The position numbers were made by a program, and so were the translations under genes. 6,385 nt of DNA from an uncultured Clostridia bacterium (GTDB taxonomy: Bacteria > Bacillota > Clostridia > UBA1381): contig CAJONM010000171.1 in the NCBI GenBank assembly GCA_905235885.1, positions 1 to 6,385 on the forward strand. Reading direction: 5' to 3'. A model generated the notes under the pieces. It was not told the origin of the DNA and did not search any database. It worked only from the letters and a program-made list of their open reading frames with translations. Positions 5,171 to 6,385 of this stretch are shown one piece after another. Each line of letters starts with the position of its first letter. Positions within the stretch are counted from its first letter, which is position 1.

Positions 5171-6328
5171 ATGAGTTCAATGCCTATTGGTTTAGAAGAA
5201 AATGCGGTAATAGAAGGCGCAAAGATCAAGGTCATAGGAGTCGGTGGCGGCGGCAACAACGCGGTTGACAGAATGATAGAGGCAGGCGTTACGAGAGCGG
5301 AGTTCATATGCGTAAACACCGATGCTCAGCAGCTTTCTAATGTAAAGGCTTCTACTGTGCTTCAGATCGGTAAAAAGCTTACGAGCGGACTTGGCGCCGG
5401 TGCAAAGCCTGAGATCGGCAGACAGGCGGCAGAGGAAACCAAGGATGAAATAAAGAATATAGTTAAGGACGCTGATATGGTGTTCGTAACGGCAGGAATG
5501 GGCGGCGGAACAGGCACCGGCGCAGCTCCGATAATCGCTGAGGCTGCAAAGTCGGCAGGTATACTTACCGTTGCGGTAGTAACTAAGCCGTTCGCGTTCG
5601 AGGGACCGCAGAGAATGAGAAACGCCGAAGAGGGAATAAAAAATCTTGCTGAGCGCGTTGACTCAATAGTAACGATACCGAACGATCTTCTTTTGAAGAT
5701 AGCGGATAAAAAGGTCACGATAAATGATTCCTTCAAGCTTGCAGACGATATTTTGCGTCAGGGCGTGCAGGGAATAATCGAGATAATCACCCAGAAGGGC
5801 ATTGTAAACTGTGACTTTGCCGATGTTCGCACAATAATGAAGGACAGCGGCGTTGCTCATATGGGCATAGGCATAGGCAAGGGCGAGAATGCGGCTCAGG
5901 ACGCTGTAAGAGCGGCAATAGAGTCGCCGCTGCTTGAGACAAGCATTGCCGGTGCGGAGAATGTATTGCTCAACATAACAGGCGGAACGGAGTTTTCACT
6001 TGTTGATATGGGTGAGGTTTCATCCATAATCAAGGATATGGTATCGGATGAGGCTAATATTATTGTTGGTTCGGCACTTGACGAATCGATGAAAGATGAG
6101 ATCAAGGTGACGCTTATCGCGACAAGTCTTGACGGCTCAATAAAGAGAAATGCGGACGCCGGCGTTGCGCCGCAGAAAAAGACATCATATACATCGCATA
6201 GAGATGACAGACCCAAATCAACAGGTTATTCATCGTCTGTATCCTCGTATGATGATGATTCGATATTCAAGAGAAAGCTCAGACCGGGCATGAGCGAAAT
6301 AGATGTCCCGAGCTTCTTCAAGAGATAA
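5171..6328 (+). CDS. ftsZ: cell division GTPase FtsZ
   Basis: FtsZ is the tubulin-like GTPase that polymerises into the cytokinetic ring at midcell. The 385-residue product shows VIGVGGGGNNAVDRM (21–35), NTDAQQL (49–55), GLGAGAKPEIGRQAA (73–87), the tubulin signature GGGTGTG (111–117), FEGPQRMRNAEEG (143–155), and the T7 synergy loop NCDFADVRTIM (213–223) with Asp215 and Asp218 as the catalytic acids. A low-complexity Ser/Asp/Arg/Lys linker covers about 325–365. The chain ends in the conserved C-terminal peptide EIDVPSFFKR (376–385), which binds partners such as FtsA or SepF. Cys214 replaces the usual Leu/Val of the T7 loop, and Lys79 sits where Asn is common; neither looks disabling. ftsA, the usual upstream neighbour, is not present in the window. 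Confidence 0.98.
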   Translation: MSSMPIGLEENAVIEGAKIKVIGVGGGGNNAVDRMIEAGVTRAEFICVNTDAQQLSNVKASTVLQIGKKLTSGLGAGAKPEIGRQAAEETKDEIKNIVKDADMVFVTAGMGGGTGTGAAPIIAEAAKSAGILTVAVVTKPFAFEGPQRMRNAEEGIKNLAERVDSIVTIPNDLLLKIADKKVTINDSFKLADDILRQGVQGIIEIITQKGIVNCDFADVRTIMKDSGVAHMGIGIGKGENAAQDAVRAAIESPLLETSIAGAENVLLNITGGTEFSLVDMGEVSSIIKDMVSDEANIIVGSALDESMKDEIKVTLIATSLDGSIKRNADAGVAPQKKTSYTSHRDDRPKSTGYSSSVSSYDDDSIFKRKLRPGMSEIDVPSFFKR

Positions 6329-6336
6329 TTGAAAGG

Positions 6337-6376
6337 GGAGTTGTAAAAAATGAGTTTTACAACTCCTTATTTTTAT
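6337..6376 (+). terminator. probable Rho-independent terminator after ftsZ
   Basis: A perfect 12-bp stem (6337–6348 with 6355–6366) closes a 6-nt loop AATGAG. It has a GC-rich base (GGAG/CTCC) and is followed by TTATTTTTAT. It starts 8 nt after the ftsZ stop, a typical place for a terminator. The same bases can be read as a Shine–Dalgarno and start of another gene, which lowers confidence. Confidence 0.68.
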
Positions 6377-6385
6377 CTATTAAGA
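6350..6385 (+). CDS. possible start of a further gene, cut by the window edge
   Basis: ATG 6350 follows AAAGGGGAG (6332–6340) with 9-nt spacing and opens a frame of 12 codons, MSFTTPYFYLLR, that reaches the window end without a stop. I do not recognise the product, and 12 residues are too few to judge. Against it, the first codons and the RBS lie in a perfect 12-bp hairpin that looks like a terminator. If the gene is real, the hairpin would mask its RBS. Confidence 0.28.
   Translation, partial: MSFTTPYFYLLR

Noticed and set aside
1..6385. CRISPR arrays, insertion sequences, tRNA genes, toxin–antitoxin or defence genes
   Set aside because: I looked for spaced direct repeats, transposase motifs, tRNA-like cloverleaf arms and unrecognised accessory genes and found none. 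Apart from the gaps, the window is filled by conserved housekeeping genes.

Overview
The window looks like a piece of a Gram-positive, clostridial-type (Bacillota) chromosome. This rests on three things: strong AGGAGG-like ribosome binding sites, a murA–divIB–ftsZ cell-division block, and a clostridial-type formate–tetrahydrofolate ligase. All recognisable genes lie on the + strand. Coding DNA has moderate GC, and the two longer gaps are very AT-rich. The ATA codon for isoleucine is unusually dominant. I could not place the organism more precisely from sequence alone.

Region 1 (1–2651) is a tightly packed run of four metabolic and translation genes. It opens with the 3' part of fhs (10-formyl-THF synthesis), cut by the window edge. 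This is followed by tsaE and tsaB, two partners of the tRNA t6A37 modification machinery, and by rpiB (ribose-5-phosphate isomerase B). fhs and tsaE overlap by one base (TGATG), and tsaB and rpiB overlap by four (ATGA). Only 40 nt separate tsaE from tsaB, so the run is probably one transcript that starts upstream of the window.

Region 2 (2652–5012) begins with a 167-nt AT-rich gap. It contains an extended -10 promoter candidate overlapped by a short palindrome. murA (first committed step of peptidoglycan synthesis) and divIB/ftsQ (divisome membrane protein) follow, 19 nt apart, and are probably co-transcribed.

Region 3 (5013–6385) begins with a 158-nt AT-rich gap. It holds a sigma-A-like promoter candidate embedded in a perfect 10-bp inverted repeat. 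ftsZ follows with a very strong Shine–Dalgarno sequence. Just after ftsZ is a perfect 12-bp hairpin with a T-rich tail, most likely a terminator. The same bases could also be read as the RBS and first 12 codons of another gene running off the window.

Together the second half forms a shortened tail of the division and cell-wall (dcw) cluster: murA supplies UDP-MurNAc precursors, while DivIB and FtsZ act at the septum. I see no mobile element, CRISPR array, tRNA, rRNA or defence system, and no clear sign of a wholly new system. The most interesting signals are the regulatory-looking repeats at the murA and ftsZ promoters, the ambiguous hairpin/start after ftsZ, and the ATA codon bias next to t6A genes.
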